Below are positions 49,593-58,278 of a stretch of 64,000 nucleotides of DNA, piece after piece. The position numbers and the translations under genes were made by a program. The notes beneath the pieces are model-generated. The model was not told the origin of the DNA and searched no databases. It was given only the letters and a program-made list of their open reading frames with translations. This stretch comes from Flavicella sediminum (GTDB lineage: Bacteria > Bacteroidota > Bacteroidia > Flavobacteriales > Flavobacteriaceae): NCBI RefSeq assembly GCF_006381105.1, contig NZ_VDET01000014.1:62001-126000 (forward strand), given 5' to 3'. Numbering within the stretch: the stretch's first letter is position 1; every line of letters starts with the position of its first letter.

Positions 49593-49901
49593 ATGAATGA
49601 ATTAATTGAATTTATTAGCAATAATCTTCAGATTACGTACATTTTAATTTTAGCAACTTTTGTAGGTATTGAAGTTATTAAAAGTATTCCGGCCGTATTG
49701 CACACACCGTTAATGTCTGGTGCAAATGCTTTGAGTGGGGTGGTTATTGTTGGAGCAATCTTGGTGATGTTAAAATCGAGTCCAGAAGACTATGTAGCAT
49801 TGGCTTTAGGTTTTGTGGCGGTTGTCTTAGGAATTATCAATGTTGTTGGTGGTTTTGCAGTGACAGATAGAATGTTACAAATGTTTAAAAAGAAAAAATA
49901 A
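49593..49901 (+). CDS. NAD(P) transhydrogenase, alpha-2 subunit (PntAB type)
   Basis: 102 residues with three to four membrane helices. KSIPAVLHTPLMSGANALSG and VLGIINVVGGFAVTDRML are the conserved domain II segments fused to the alpha subunit in E. coli but separate here. It forms part of the proton channel together with PntB. Spaced 12 bases after the alpha-1 gene and 66 bases before pntB; the last gap contains no gene. Confidence 0.94.
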   Translation: MNELIEFISNNLQITYILILATFVGIEVIKSIPAVLHTPLMSGANALSGVVIVGAILVMLKSSPEDYVALALGFVAVVLGIINVVGGFAVTDRMLQMFKKKK

Positions 49902-49967
49902 AGCAATAGGAATGTAATCCTACTTTTAAAGTAAGGTTGCAGGCTTATTCACTTAAAATTAAAAAAA

Positions 49968-51356
49968 ATGAATATTATATTAAGTATTATTTATCTAATT
50001 GCCACAGTAACTTTTGTGGTAGGTTTAAAAATGTTGGGGCATCCTGAAACGGCAAAGAAAGGAAATATGACCGCTGCTGTAGGTATGGGATTGGCAATTG
50101 CTGGTGCTATATTTTTAACAGATACACAAGTGCCTACCATTATTTATGTTTTAATTGGTGCCGCTTTGTTAGTGGGTGGAATTATAGGTTGGTTGATTGC
50201 CATTAAAGTGGAAATGACCAAAATGCCAGAATTGGTTTCGTTGTTTAATGGATTTGGTGGTGCCAGTGCTGCTTTAATTGGTTTGGTTGAATTTGGAAAT
50301 ATTACAAGTGCAACAGAAACAACTATTTTTGCTACTGTTTTATCGGGTGTTGCCATTGGAGCTATTACTTTTTCAGGAAGTTTAATTGCTTGGGGAAAAT
50401 TGAATGGATCTTTAAAAAGTGTGGTAAAAATTCCAATGTATAACATTATCAATAATTTGTTTATAGTTGGAATCATTGTCTTTTCTATTTTTATAGTATA
50501 TACAGGAGCCAATAGTCAAATTGTGTTGTATGCTTTGTTGCTAGCAGGTTTGGCCTATGGAGTTTTATTTGTGTTGCCAATTGGTGGTGCAGATATGCCC
50601 GTGGTAATTTCTTTATTGAACTCGTTAACAGGAATTGCAGCAGCAATTACAGGTATTCTGTACGACAATATGGTTATGCTAGTAGGTGGTATTTTGGTAG
50701 GTTCTGCCGGAATTATTTTAACCGTAGCCATGTGTAAGGCTATGAATAGAACTTTAGGTTCTGTTATTTTTGGTTCTTTTGGAGAAGCAGCTGCGGCGGG
50801 AGAAAGCGGAAACAAAGCTTTGGGTTCTATTAAAAAAACAAACGCTAGTGATTCTGCTATTATGATGAATTATGCAACCAATGTAATTATTGTTCCAGGG
50901 TACGGTTTGGCAGTAGCGCAAGCGCAGCATGTAATTCATGAATTGGAAGAATTATTAGTTTCTAAAGGTGTCAATGTAAAGTATGCCATTCACCCAGTTG
51001 CTGGTCGTATGCCAGGACATATGAATGTATTGTTGGCAGAATCGAATGTAGATTATGATTTGTTGGTAGAAATGTCTGATATAAATCCTCAATTTAACAA
51101 TACTGATGTAGTGTTGGTGGTAGGAGCAAACGATGTTGTAAATCCAGCGGCTCATAACGATCCTTCAAGTCCAATTTACGGAATGCCTATTTTAGATGTT
51201 GAAAATGCAAAACATATTATTGTAAACAAACGTAGTATGAAAGCAGGGTACGCAGGTATTGAAAATGAGTTGTTTTACAATTCAAAAACATCGATGTTGT
51301 TTGGTGATGCAAAAGCAGCCTTAACAGAATTAGTAAGTGAATTAAAAGGAATGTAA
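49968..51356 (+). CDS. pntB: NAD(P) transhydrogenase, beta subunit
   Basis: 462 residues. The N-terminal 260 residues are about nine membrane helices of domain II (GGIGDMP-like segment seen as PIGGADMPVVISLLNSLTGI). The C-terminal soluble domain III binds NADP(H): VIIVPGYGLAVAQAQHVIHE, VAGRMPGHMNVLLAE, DVVLVVGANDVVNPAA and NKRSMKAGYAGIENELFY. Last gene of the pnt operon; a strong terminator follows. Confidence 0.96.
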   Translation: MNIILSIIYLIATVTFVVGLKMLGHPETAKKGNMTAAVGMGLAIAGAIFLTDTQVPTIIYVLIGAALLVGGIIGWLIAIKVEMTKMPELVSLFNGFGGASAALIGLVEFGNITSATETTIFATVLSGVAIGAITFSGSLIAWGKLNGSLKSVVKIPMYNIINNLFIVGIIVFSIFIVYTGANSQIVLYALLLAGLAYGVLFVLPIGGADMPVVISLLNSLTGIAAAITGILYDNMVMLVGGILVGSAGIILTVAMCKAMNRTLGSVIFGSFGEAAAAGESGNKALGSIKKTNASDSAIMMNYATNVIIVPGYGLAVAQAQHVIHELEELLVSKGVNVKYAIHPVAGRMPGHMNVLLAESNVDYDLLVEMSDINPQFNNTDVVLVVGANDVVNPAAHNDPSSPIYGMPILDVENAKHIIVNKRSMKAGYAGIENELFYNSKTSMLFGDAKAALTELVSELKGM

Positions 51357-51380
51357 AAATTAGCTCCTTTTAATAAAGTA

Positions 51381-51421
51381 AAAAGCCTAACAAATCTTTT
51401 AGATTTGTTAGGCTTTTTTTT
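51381..51421 (+). terminator. Rho-independent terminator of the pnt operon
   Basis: Perfect 17-bp stem from 51381-51397 with 51401-51417 (AAAAGCCTAACAAATCT and its complement), loop TTT, then a T-run. One of the strongest hairpins in the window. Confidence 0.93.
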
Positions 51422-51547
51422 GTGGAAATAATTGAGATGAGATAAATACCTACTCAGATACAAGGGGATTTAAATCTCCCTAATTATAAGGAGTTTTAAC
51501 CGTTTTACTTAGGTTATTTCTGCAAAATAAAAGTGAAGAGAAAATAA

Positions 51548-52006
51548 TTTCAAAAGGAAATTTCCGATAAAGATGGTGCAAAATATTATGTGCCTTTAAT
51601 TTATTTTCATGACCAGCAAGAAACTGCTTTAAATTATTATTTATTTCAGTTAAGCAAAGAAGAAGTTGCCAGGACACGTGGTGCTTATGAATTTTGGGAA
51701 TTCTCAATCTTGTCAGATAAGTATTTAGAACCTTATGTAGATGGTTTGGAAATTGATGACGGAGCTTCTATTAGACCATTTAGTTCTTTCATTTGGCTTA
51801 GTAAGAATGATAAGTTTTATTTAAAAATGAGTAGTTTATCAAATCAATCTTATGATTTCTATAAAGGAATCCTGGCTCAATTCGAACAAGATGGAGGGGC
51901 TTATAAACCGACACCTAGCTCTCCTAAATCAAATATTAATAATGGAGGACTAGGTTTCTTTAGAGCTTCTGCTTCTGTTGAATGGGAAGGTACTTTAGCC
52001 GATTAA
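51548..52006 (+). pseudogene. DUF4249 C-terminal fragment (5'-truncated)
   Basis: The frame opens just after a TAA at 51545 and reads FQKEISDKDGAKYYVPLIYF through 152 residues. The motifs are those of the second half of DUF4249 lipoproteins: ALNYYLFQLSKEE, ILSDKYLEPYVDG, MSSLSNQSYDFYKGILAQ and SSPKSNINNGGLGFFRASAS. The usual lipoprotein signal and the first one or two beta-sandwich domains are missing, and no TonB-dependent receptor precedes it as would be normal. A remnant left by deletion is most likely. A GTG at 51590 could start a shortened product, but there is no signal peptide. Confidence 0.7.
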
Positions 52007-52026
52007 ATGGACATAAAAAAAACAGC

Positions 52027-52581
52027 ATGAAAATAAAAATAGTCTCTATGGTTTTTCTTCTTTTTATTTTATTCATAAATAATATTGAAGCCCAAAAAAC
52101 AAAAAATGAAATTAAACTAAATTTAGCTTACGTTCCCTTATCAGCTTTTAATAAATTTTATAATATTGATTACCAGAGAATATTGCATTTGAATCATGCA
52201 GTGGGAGTTTCGTTTGGCGGAGCTTTTAAATTTAATTCAGAAGTTGGTACAGAGTTAGGCTTTATAGGTGTATTCCATGATATTGTTTTAGTGCCCTATT
52301 ATAGATACTATCCTTTTAGCAAGATAGCTAAACCAGCTACTGGATTTTTTGTGGAAGGAAATTTGTTTTTCAGTTATTTTCCTCATACCTCTCAAAATAT
52401 GTTTGGAGAAACATTTGATAAAACAAAAGGGAAAGATGCCTTTCATAGAGGAGCGGGATTGGGAATTGGTTACAAATCTTTAACAAGTAAAAATTTTGTT
52501 TGGGAATTTTTACTTGGTTTTGGAGGGAATACCTTAAACGGATATCCTAGATTGGGGATTCTTTTTGGAAAACGATTTTAA
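52027..52581 (+). CDS. Outer-membrane beta-barrel protein (DUF3575-like), 184 residues
   Basis: Starts at the ATG at 52027 to give the signal peptide MKIKIVSMVFLLFILFINNIEAQ; an upstream in-frame ATG at 51982 overlaps the previous fragment and gives no signal peptide. The mature protein is a small eight-stranded-type barrel with alternating hydrophobic strands (AVGVSFGGAFKFN, LVPYYRYYPFS, TGFFVEGNLFFSYF, WEFLLGFGGN), ending LGILFGKRF. Resembles DUF3575 and related porin-like families; no substrate can be assigned. The 266 bases downstream contain no gene. Confidence 0.75.
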   Translation: MKIKIVSMVFLLFILFINNIEAQKTKNEIKLNLAYVPLSAFNKFYNIDYQRILHLNHAVGVSFGGAFKFNSEVGTELGFIGVFHDIVLVPYYRYYPFSKIAKPATGFFVEGNLFFSYFPHTSQNMFGETFDKTKGKDAFHRGAGLGIGYKSLTSKNFVWEFLLGFGGNTLNGYPRLGILFGKRF

Positions 52582-52847
52582 ATAGTTTTTTATTTATAAC
52601 TCGTAAAGCGGGCGGTACAATCACTGTAACAATTTGTCTAAAGTGTTTTTAATAAGAATCAGTTTCTTTTTAAAGAAAATGGAGTCTAACTAATTTCTTA
52701 ACTTAATAATACCATCTAATGCGTCCTTTTGGAATGCTTAAATGGTTTTTTAATAAGATAAATATGGACTTAAAATGGGTAAATTTTAGAAAGGAGGCTT
52801 TTTGAGTTTTTATTAAATTTCATGGCTAAACCAATATTGAAAACTAG

Positions 52848-54035
52848 ATGAATTTAAAACATGTATTAGTAGTAGGAATGCTACTGCTTTTTTTTGCGCC
52901 CATAACGGTGCATTCGCAAACCGAAATAGACCTTAAAGGAATAATTTATGACGAAAACAATTACGAAGTCCCGTATGCTGCGGTGTACTTACGTACTAAA
53001 AAAACAGGAGCCTATAGTACAGAAGATGGAGAATTTTTACTAACCATCACAAAAAATGATTTTTCAGATATTATTGATATTAGCTCTATAGGGTTTAAAA
53101 AGAAATCGATCAGTGTAAAGGAATTCCTAGCTCTAAATGAAAAGAAAATTATTTTAGAAGAAAATGTGGCTTCTTTAGATGAGGTAGAAATTATAAGTGC
53201 CGATGATTATGCATTGAGAGCAATTAAAAACTTGAAAAAATCATCGCTAAGGAAAAAACATCAAATAAATGCCTTGTACAGAGTTACCACAACAGAAATG
53301 GGGGTTTCTAAACGCTTTATTGAATATTATATGAAAATTATTGACATGGGACCTTCGGTGCCAAATTTTTTAAGGTATGAATTGGCTGAACGTCGACAAT
53401 CTGCAGACTATAGAATTGACAAATCGGAAGAGAATATAGGTACTTTTGAAAACCTTACCAATTTCAATATAATTAGAAATGCGCACGAATTTAAGCAGTA
53501 TACATGGAAAAAAATTGGAGACACAAATTATGGGGATGAAGATGTTTTGATTTTAGAGAACAATAAACATGTAAAAATTTATGTAGGCTTAAATGATTAT
53601 GGAATTTACAGAGTTCAAAAAGGAGACATGCTTTTTATTTATAATCGAGATCCAAACGGTAAAATGCATTTGACCTATCATAAAAGAGAATGGAATACGC
53701 ATAAAACTTTAAAAAGTCCAAATATTATTGCCCATTTAAAATCGGAAGGACATAAGAATCCTGAAAAATTAAAAATTTCTATACGTTATGAATTTATTGT
53801 ATTGGATGTGATTTCGGATAAGAAAAAAATGGACAAAATTGTGGATGTAAGAACTACTGGTTCCGATGGGATAAAGCGTTATAAAAAGAAGATTGCTATT
53901 CCGTACCGTGCTGAATTTTGGCACAACTTAGTGATGCCACCAGAAACCAAATTTTTCAAAAAAATTAAAAGCGAATTGGAAAGTCAGTTTAATGTTCCTT
54001 TTGAAACCCAGTTAGAATTGGTAAACAAAAAATAA
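52848..54035 (+). CDS. Carboxypeptidase-regulatory-like domain protein, 395 residues
   Basis: Signal peptide MNLKHVLVVGMLLLFFAPIT...SQ. An N-terminal CarboxypepD_reg-like beta-sandwich follows (about 28-115; LKGIIYDENNYEVPYAAVYL, STEDGEFLL, SSIGFKKKSI), then a 270-residue mixed domain (LRAIKNLKKSSLRKKHQIN; FYHKREWNTH-like HLTYHKREWNTHKTL; PYRAEFWHNLVMPPETKFFK) seen in many Bacteroidota surface proteins. It is not followed by a barrel, so it is not a TonB receptor. Likely periplasmic or outer-surface; role unknown. Monocistronic, with an imperfect terminator-like hairpin at 54081-54119. Confidence 0.85.
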   Translation: MNLKHVLVVGMLLLFFAPITVHSQTEIDLKGIIYDENNYEVPYAAVYLRTKKTGAYSTEDGEFLLTITKNDFSDIIDISSIGFKKKSISVKEFLALNEKKIILEENVASLDEVEIISADDYALRAIKNLKKSSLRKKHQINALYRVTTTEMGVSKRFIEYYMKIIDMGPSVPNFLRYELAERRQSADYRIDKSEENIGTFENLTNFNIIRNAHEFKQYTWKKIGDTNYGDEDVLILENNKHVKIYVGLNDYGIYRVQKGDMLFIYNRDPNGKMHLTYHKREWNTHKTLKSPNIIAHLKSEGHKNPEKLKISIRYEFIVLDVISDKKKMDKIVDVRTTGSDGIKRYKKKIAIPYRAEFWHNLVMPPETKFFKKIKSELESQFNVPFETQLELVNKK

Positions 54036-54080
54036 ATAGCGCATACTAAGTCTATATAACGACGAATAAAACACAATAAA

Positions 54081-54119
54081 TAGCCTGCTGATTCCTAGGG
54101 GTTTAGTGGGCTTTTTTTT
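54081..54119 (+). terminator. Imperfect terminator hairpin after the 52848 gene
   Basis: AGCC...GGCT outer pairing with a mismatched inner stem, followed by eight or nine T. The remaining bases to hisS show only a near-consensus box GATATTTG at 54256-54263. Confidence 0.5.
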
Positions 54120-54280
54120 GAAATTAAGCGAACAATTTTTTGGCGAATATTGGAGTTTTGTTGTTTTTACTAGGAGGATATTTTCTCTGATAGATTCTTG
54201 AAAACGCTCTAAAATTTTTCCGTGATATTTAGATACAAGAAGCCTGAATTTTTCAGATATTTGCAGCTTATTTTAAAACA

Positions 54281-55657
54281 ATGGCACAAAAACCAAGCAT
54301 ACCTAAAGGAACAAGAGATTTTTCACCTGTTGAAGTCGCAAAACGCGAGTATATTTTTGGAACGATAAAAAAAGTATTTCAACTTTTCGGATTTCAACCT
54401 ATTGAAACTCCAAGTTTTGAGAATTCAGCAACTCTAATGGGAAAGTATGGAGAAGAAGGAGATCGTTTGATTTTTAAAATACTAAATTCAGGAGATTATT
54501 TAAAGAAAGCAGACGCGACTTTATTAGACGAAAAAAACAGCCTTAAAGTAACCAGTCAAATTTCAGAAAAAGCCTTGCGTTACGATTTAACCGTGCCATT
54601 TGCACGATATGTTGTACAACATCAAAATGAAATTACTTTTCCTTTTAAACGTTACCAAATTCAACCTGTATGGAGAGCCGATCGTCCGCAAAAAGGACGT
54701 TTTCGCGAATTTTTCCAATGCGATGCAGATGTGGTAGGTTCTAAGTCGCTTTTACAAGAAGTAGATTTTATTCAATTGTATGACACCGTATTTAGTAAGT
54801 TAGGTCTTGCGGGTACGACTATAAAAATCAATAACAGAAAAATACTTTCTGGAATTGCAGAAGTCATCGGTGCAAAAGATAAATTAATCGATTTTACCGT
54901 AGCTTTAGACAAGTTAGATAAAATTGGTAAAGATGGCGTAGTTACGGAAATGTTGTCGAAAGGAATTACCGAAGAAGCTATTGAAAAAGTAGATCCATTG
55001 TTTGGGTTTACAGGTTCAAATTCAGAAAAACTAGATTCTTTAAAAGGAATGTTAGCAAATTCTGAAGAAGGTTTGTTAGGAGTTGAAGAGTTAAAAAGTA
55101 TTATTGATAGAGTTGAAGTTCTTGGTTTAACTTCTGCGGCATTAGAAATTGATGTGACCTTGGCCAGAGGTTTAAATTATTATACAGGGGCTATTTTTGA
55201 GGTGGCAGCACCCAAAGAAGTGAAAATGGGTTCTATTGGTGGTGGAGGAAGATACGATGACCTTACAGGCATTTTTGGATTGAATGATGTAAGTGGTGTG
55301 GGGATCTCTTTTGGTTTGGATAGAATTTATTTGGTGATGGAAGAATTAGGTTTGTTTGCGCCAGTGGCCTTAGCCAAACCGAAAGTGTTGTTTTTAAATT
55401 TTGACGATTTTGATGTGTTGAAATTAAAAGCCATTAAAGAATTGAGAAATGAAAGTATCAATAGTGAGTTGTATCCAGATTTTGGTTCTTCGAATAAGAA
55501 AATCAAAAAACAATGGAAATATGCTATCGATAGAGAAATAGAATTTGTTGTTTCAGAAATAAATAAAGACGAACAGTTTGTCTTAAAAAATATGCAAACT
55601 GGTAATCAACAAGAATGTAGTTTGCAAGAATTACTTCAAGTGGTGATTAATTCGTAA
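54281..55657 (+). CDS. hisS: Histidine-tRNA ligase
   Basis: 458 residues, class II aminoacyl-tRNA synthetase. Motif 1 lies near KREYIFGTIKKVFQLFGFQP IETPSFE; motif 2 is RYQIQPVWRADRPQKGRFREF; the histidine-specific loops are LARGLNYYTGAIFEV (HisA) and SIGGGGRYDDLTGIFG. Motif 3 is GVGISFGLDRIYLVMEEL. The C-terminal anticodon-binding domain starts near KPKVLFLNF. The stop codon overlaps the promoter box of folE, so hisS is probably separately transcribed. Confidence 0.96.
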   Translation: MAQKPSIPKGTRDFSPVEVAKREYIFGTIKKVFQLFGFQPIETPSFENSATLMGKYGEEGDRLIFKILNSGDYLKKADATLLDEKNSLKVTSQISEKALRYDLTVPFARYVVQHQNEITFPFKRYQIQPVWRADRPQKGRFREFFQCDADVVGSKSLLQEVDFIQLYDTVFSKLGLAGTTIKINNRKILSGIAEVIGAKDKLIDFTVALDKLDKIGKDGVVTEMLSKGITEEAIEKVDPLFGFTGSNSEKLDSLKGMLANSEEGLLGVEELKSIIDRVEVLGLTSAALEIDVTLARGLNYYTGAIFEVAAPKEVKMGSIGGGGRYDDLTGIFGLNDVSGVGISFGLDRIYLVMEELGLFAPVALAKPKVLFLNFDDFDVLKLKAIKELRNESINSELYPDFGSSNKKIKKQWKYAIDREIEFVVSEINKDEQFVLKNMQTGNQQECSLQELLQVVINS

Positions 55658-55662
55658 ATTTG
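55655..55662 (+). promoter_or_regulatory. TAAATTTG -7 box for folE overlapping the hisS stop
   Basis: Exact TAnnTTTG; its first three bases are the hisS TAA codon. The folE ATG lies 18 bases downstream. Confidence 0.6.
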
Positions 55663-55680
55663 CAAAATAATTAGAACATA

Positions 55681-56367
55681 ATGTTTGAAGGTAAGAACGG
55701 AATGAGTTACGAAAATATAGACGAAATAGGAGAGAACCATGTTGGGACTTCTGCTCAAACTCCTTTAAGAGAGGATGCATTTAAATTGTCTGATCAAGAA
55801 AAAATTGATCGTATTCAAGAAAACGTAAAAGATATTTTGAACACTTTGGGTATGGACTTAAGCGATGATAGCTTAAAAGGAACACCTAAAAGAGTGGCAA
55901 AAGCATTTGTAAAAGAATTGTTTGCAGGATTAAATCCGGCTAACAAACCTGAGTTGTCAACCTTTGACAATAGTTATAAATATGGTGAAATGTTGGTAGA
56001 AAAAAACATTGTTGTTTATTCTACTTGTGAGCACCATTTGTTGCCAATTATTGGTAGAGCTCATGTAGCTTACATGTCAAAAGGTAGAGTTATAGGTTTG
56101 TCTAAAATGAATAGAATTGTAGAACATTTTGCCAAACGTCCACAAGTACAAGAGCGTTTAACCATGCAAGTGGTTCAGGCTTTGCAAGAAGCTTTAGGAA
56201 CCGATGATGTGGCTTGTGTTATTGATGCAAAACACCTTTGTGTAAATTCTAGAGGAATAAAAGATATTGAAAGTAGTACTGTAACAGCAGAGTATGGGGG
56301 GATGTTCAAAAACAAAGAAACAAAAAGAGAATTTTTAGACTATATCAAATTAGATACAGCGCTTTAA
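55681..56367 (+). CDS. folE: GTP cyclohydrolase I
   Basis: Converts GTP to dihydroneopterin triphosphate, the first step of folate and tetrahydrobiopterin synthesis. 228 residues; the first 35 are variable. Zinc ligands are Cys116 and His119 (STCEHHLLP) and Cys188 (KHLCVNSRG). The conserved GRAHVAYMSKGRVIGLSKMNR segment and RPQVQERLTMQV are intact. A second possible start is the ATG at 55702. Preceded by its own promoter and followed by a terminator. Confidence 0.96.
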   Translation: MFEGKNGMSYENIDEIGENHVGTSAQTPLREDAFKLSDQEKIDRIQENVKDILNTLGMDLSDDSLKGTPKRVAKAFVKELFAGLNPANKPELSTFDNSYKYGEMLVEKNIVVYSTCEHHLLPIIGRAHVAYMSKGRVIGLSKMNRIVEHFAKRPQVQERLTMQVVQALQEALGTDDVACVIDAKHLCVNSRGIKDIESSTVTAEYGGMFKNKETKREFLDYIKLDTAL

Positions 56368-56390
56368 TTCTTTTTGTAAATTGATATTTT

Positions 56391-56421
56391 AAAGCTTGGT
56401 GATTTTTCGCCAAGCTTTTTT
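56391..56421 (+). terminator. Rho-independent terminator of folE
   Basis: Stem AAAGCTTGGTG / CGCCAAGCTTT (56391-56401, 56409-56419) with one G-T pair, followed by a T-run. Confidence 0.85.
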
Positions 56422-56516
56422 TATTTATGCGACTTCCTAAAAGGGGAAGTAAAATATTGAAGATTAAAAAAAATCATTTAAAAGCAAAGAGGTGTTCTAA
56501 AAATTAGAATAAAAGC

Positions 56517-56524
56517 TATCTTTG
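56517..56524 (+). promoter_or_regulatory. TATCTTTG -7 box for the DEAD-box helicase gene
   Basis: Exact TAnnTTTG match, 19 bases before the TTG start; it supports that unusual start codon. Confidence 0.6.
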
Positions 56525-56543
56525 CAGCCTAAAACACAACATT

Positions 56544-57662
56544 TTGACAACATTTGCAAGTTTGGGAGTTTCAAAAGACTTCCACCAAGCCTTAAAGGAA
56601 AATAAAATAATAGCGCCTACAGATATTCAAGTAAAATCAATTCCTACTTTATTAAATCAGGAAACAGATTTTATTGGTTTAGCTCAAACAGGAACGGGAA
56701 AAACAGCCGCTTTTGGTTTGCCTATTTTACAGAATATAGATCCTACAAAAAACGAAATTCAAGCATTAATTTTGTCGCCAACACGTGAGTTGGTACAACA
56801 AATTAACAAACAGTTGTTTCGTTTTACTAAATATGCACCTACCAAAATATTTTCTGAGGAATTATACGGAGGAGTGAAAATTGACATTCAAATTGCCAAC
56901 TTAAAAAGACCCACACATTTTATTGTGGCGACTCCAGGTAGATTGGTCGATTTAATAGAACGTGGTTGTTTGGATTTGACAAAAATTAAAACCATTGTTT
57001 TAGACGAAGCAGATGAAATGTTGAGTATGGGATTCAAACAAGATTTGAATAGAATACTTAATTATACAAACGGAACTCGTAAAACATGGTTGTTTTCAGC
57101 TACCATGCCTGAAGAAATTCAGAAAATAATTGCAACTTATATGTCGCCAGATGCTGTAAAAGTAACAGTAGATGTAGATACGTTGATCAATAAAAACATT
57201 ACGCACGAGTACGCTGTAGTTAATGGAAAAGAAAAATACAACGCTTTGGTTTCTTTCTTAGAAAACAATCCTGAAGGACGAGGGATTGTTTTTTGTAGAA
57301 CAAGAGCTGGTGTACAAAACCTAACAGAGTATTTATTAGAAGATGAATTTTCTGTAGCAGGTATAGAAGGTGAAATGGGACAAAGAGATCGTGACAAAGC
57401 CATGCGTGCTTTTAAAAACGGAAGCAAACAATTGTTGATTGCTACAGATGTTGCTGCTCGTGGAATTGATGTAAAAGATTTGGCTTTTGTGATCCATTAC
57501 CAATTGCCTGAACAATTAGAATATTACACACATAGAAGTGGTAGAACTGCAAGAGCAGGGAAGAAAGGAGTTTCTATGGCACTTGTTACCGCAACGGAAT
57601 TAGGAAGGCTAAGAGAAATTGAAAGCGATTTAGAATTCAAAGCGAAGCAAGTCTATTTGTAA
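56544..57662 (+). CDS. DEAD-box RNA helicase, minimal form
   Basis: 372 residues beginning at TTG. All helicase motifs are present: Q motif (FHQALKENKIIAPTDIQVKSI), AQTGTGKTAAFG (I), PTRELVQQI (Ia), TPGRLVDL (Ib), DEADEML (II), SATMPEEI (III), IVFCRTRAG (IV), ATDVAARGID (V) and HRSGRTARAGK (VI). It ends soon after motif VI, without the long basic tail of RhlE or CsdA, so it is close to a bare RecA-like core. Probable role in RNA or ribosome remodelling. Monocistronic, with a TATCTTTG promoter and a bidirectional terminator. Confidence 0.93.
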   Translation: MTTFASLGVSKDFHQALKENKIIAPTDIQVKSIPTLLNQETDFIGLAQTGTGKTAAFGLPILQNIDPTKNEIQALILSPTRELVQQINKQLFRFTKYAPTKIFSEELYGGVKIDIQIANLKRPTHFIVATPGRLVDLIERGCLDLTKIKTIVLDEADEMLSMGFKQDLNRILNYTNGTRKTWLFSATMPEEIQKIIATYMSPDAVKVTVDVDTLINKNITHEYAVVNGKEKYNALVSFLENNPEGRGIVFCRTRAGVQNLTEYLLEDEFSVAGIEGEMGQRDRDKAMRAFKNGSKQLLIATDVAARGIDVKDLAFVIHYQLPEQLEYYTHRSGRTARAGKKGVSMALVTATELGRLREIESDLEFKAKQVYL

Positions 57663-57684
57663 GATTTGAATAAATCAAGGAATA

Positions 57685-57721
57685 AAAAAAAGAGACCGTT
57701 TGTAAAACAGTCTCTTTTTTT
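57685..57721. terminator. Bidirectional terminator between convergent genes
   Basis: AGAGAC (57691-57696) pairs with GTCTCT (57710-57715), extended by an inner GTTT/AAAC helix and outer A/T runs on both sides. Confidence 0.75.
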
Positions 57722-57729
57722 GTTGTAAT

Positions 57730-58278
57730 TTAATCTTTTGTTTGAGCTTCAAAAAAACTAAATACGTTTCCTCCATAACGTTTGTCGTAACTAAAGTTAG
57801 GATGCTCGTTTAGTTTAGTTTGTTTAGAGTGTTCAATAATTAATAGCCCATCTTCTTTTAAGATATTTTTCTCAAAAATAGTGGTGGCAATTTTAAGAAA
57901 CTGCTCATCTGTAAAATTATAAGGAGGATCGGCAAATACAATATCTGCAGAAATAGCCGTTTTATCAATAAATTTATACACATCACTTTTGATGGTGTTT
58001 ATTGAAAAATCCAATTCTTTATTTATTTGATTGATGAATTTAATACAGCCAAAATGTTGGTCTACAGCAGTAATACCTTCAGCACCTCTTGAGGCAAATT
58101 CAAAACTAATATTTCCCGTACCTGTAAACAGGTCTAAAACCGTTAGGTCTTCAATATAATAGAGATTGTTTAGAATATTAAACAACGATTCTTTAGACAT
58201 ATCGGTTGTCGGTCTAACCGGTAGGTTTTTAGGAGCCGTTAATCTTCTTCCTTTGTGTTTTCCAGAGATAATTCTCAT
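57730..58278 (-). CDS. rsmD: 16S rRNA (guanine966-N2)-methyltransferase RsmD
   Basis: 182 residues: SAM-dependent methyltransferase of small-subunit rRNA. It starts MRIISGKHKGRRLTAPKNLP; VLDLFTGTGNISFEFASRGA is the SAM-binding motif I and FADPPYNF the catalytic DPPY motif. The ATG shares one base with the stop of the upstream DUF3822 gene (TAATG), so it is translated from the same message. Confidence 0.95.
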   Translation of the reverse strand: MRIISGKHKGRRLTAPKNLPVRPTTDMSKESLFNILNNLYYIEDLTVLDLFTGTGNISFEFASRGAEGITAVDQHFGCIKFINQINKELDFSINTIKSDVYKFIDKTAISADIVFADPPYNFTDEQFLKIATTIFEKNILKEDGLLIIEHSKQTKLNEHPNFSYDKRYGGNVFSFFEAQTKD

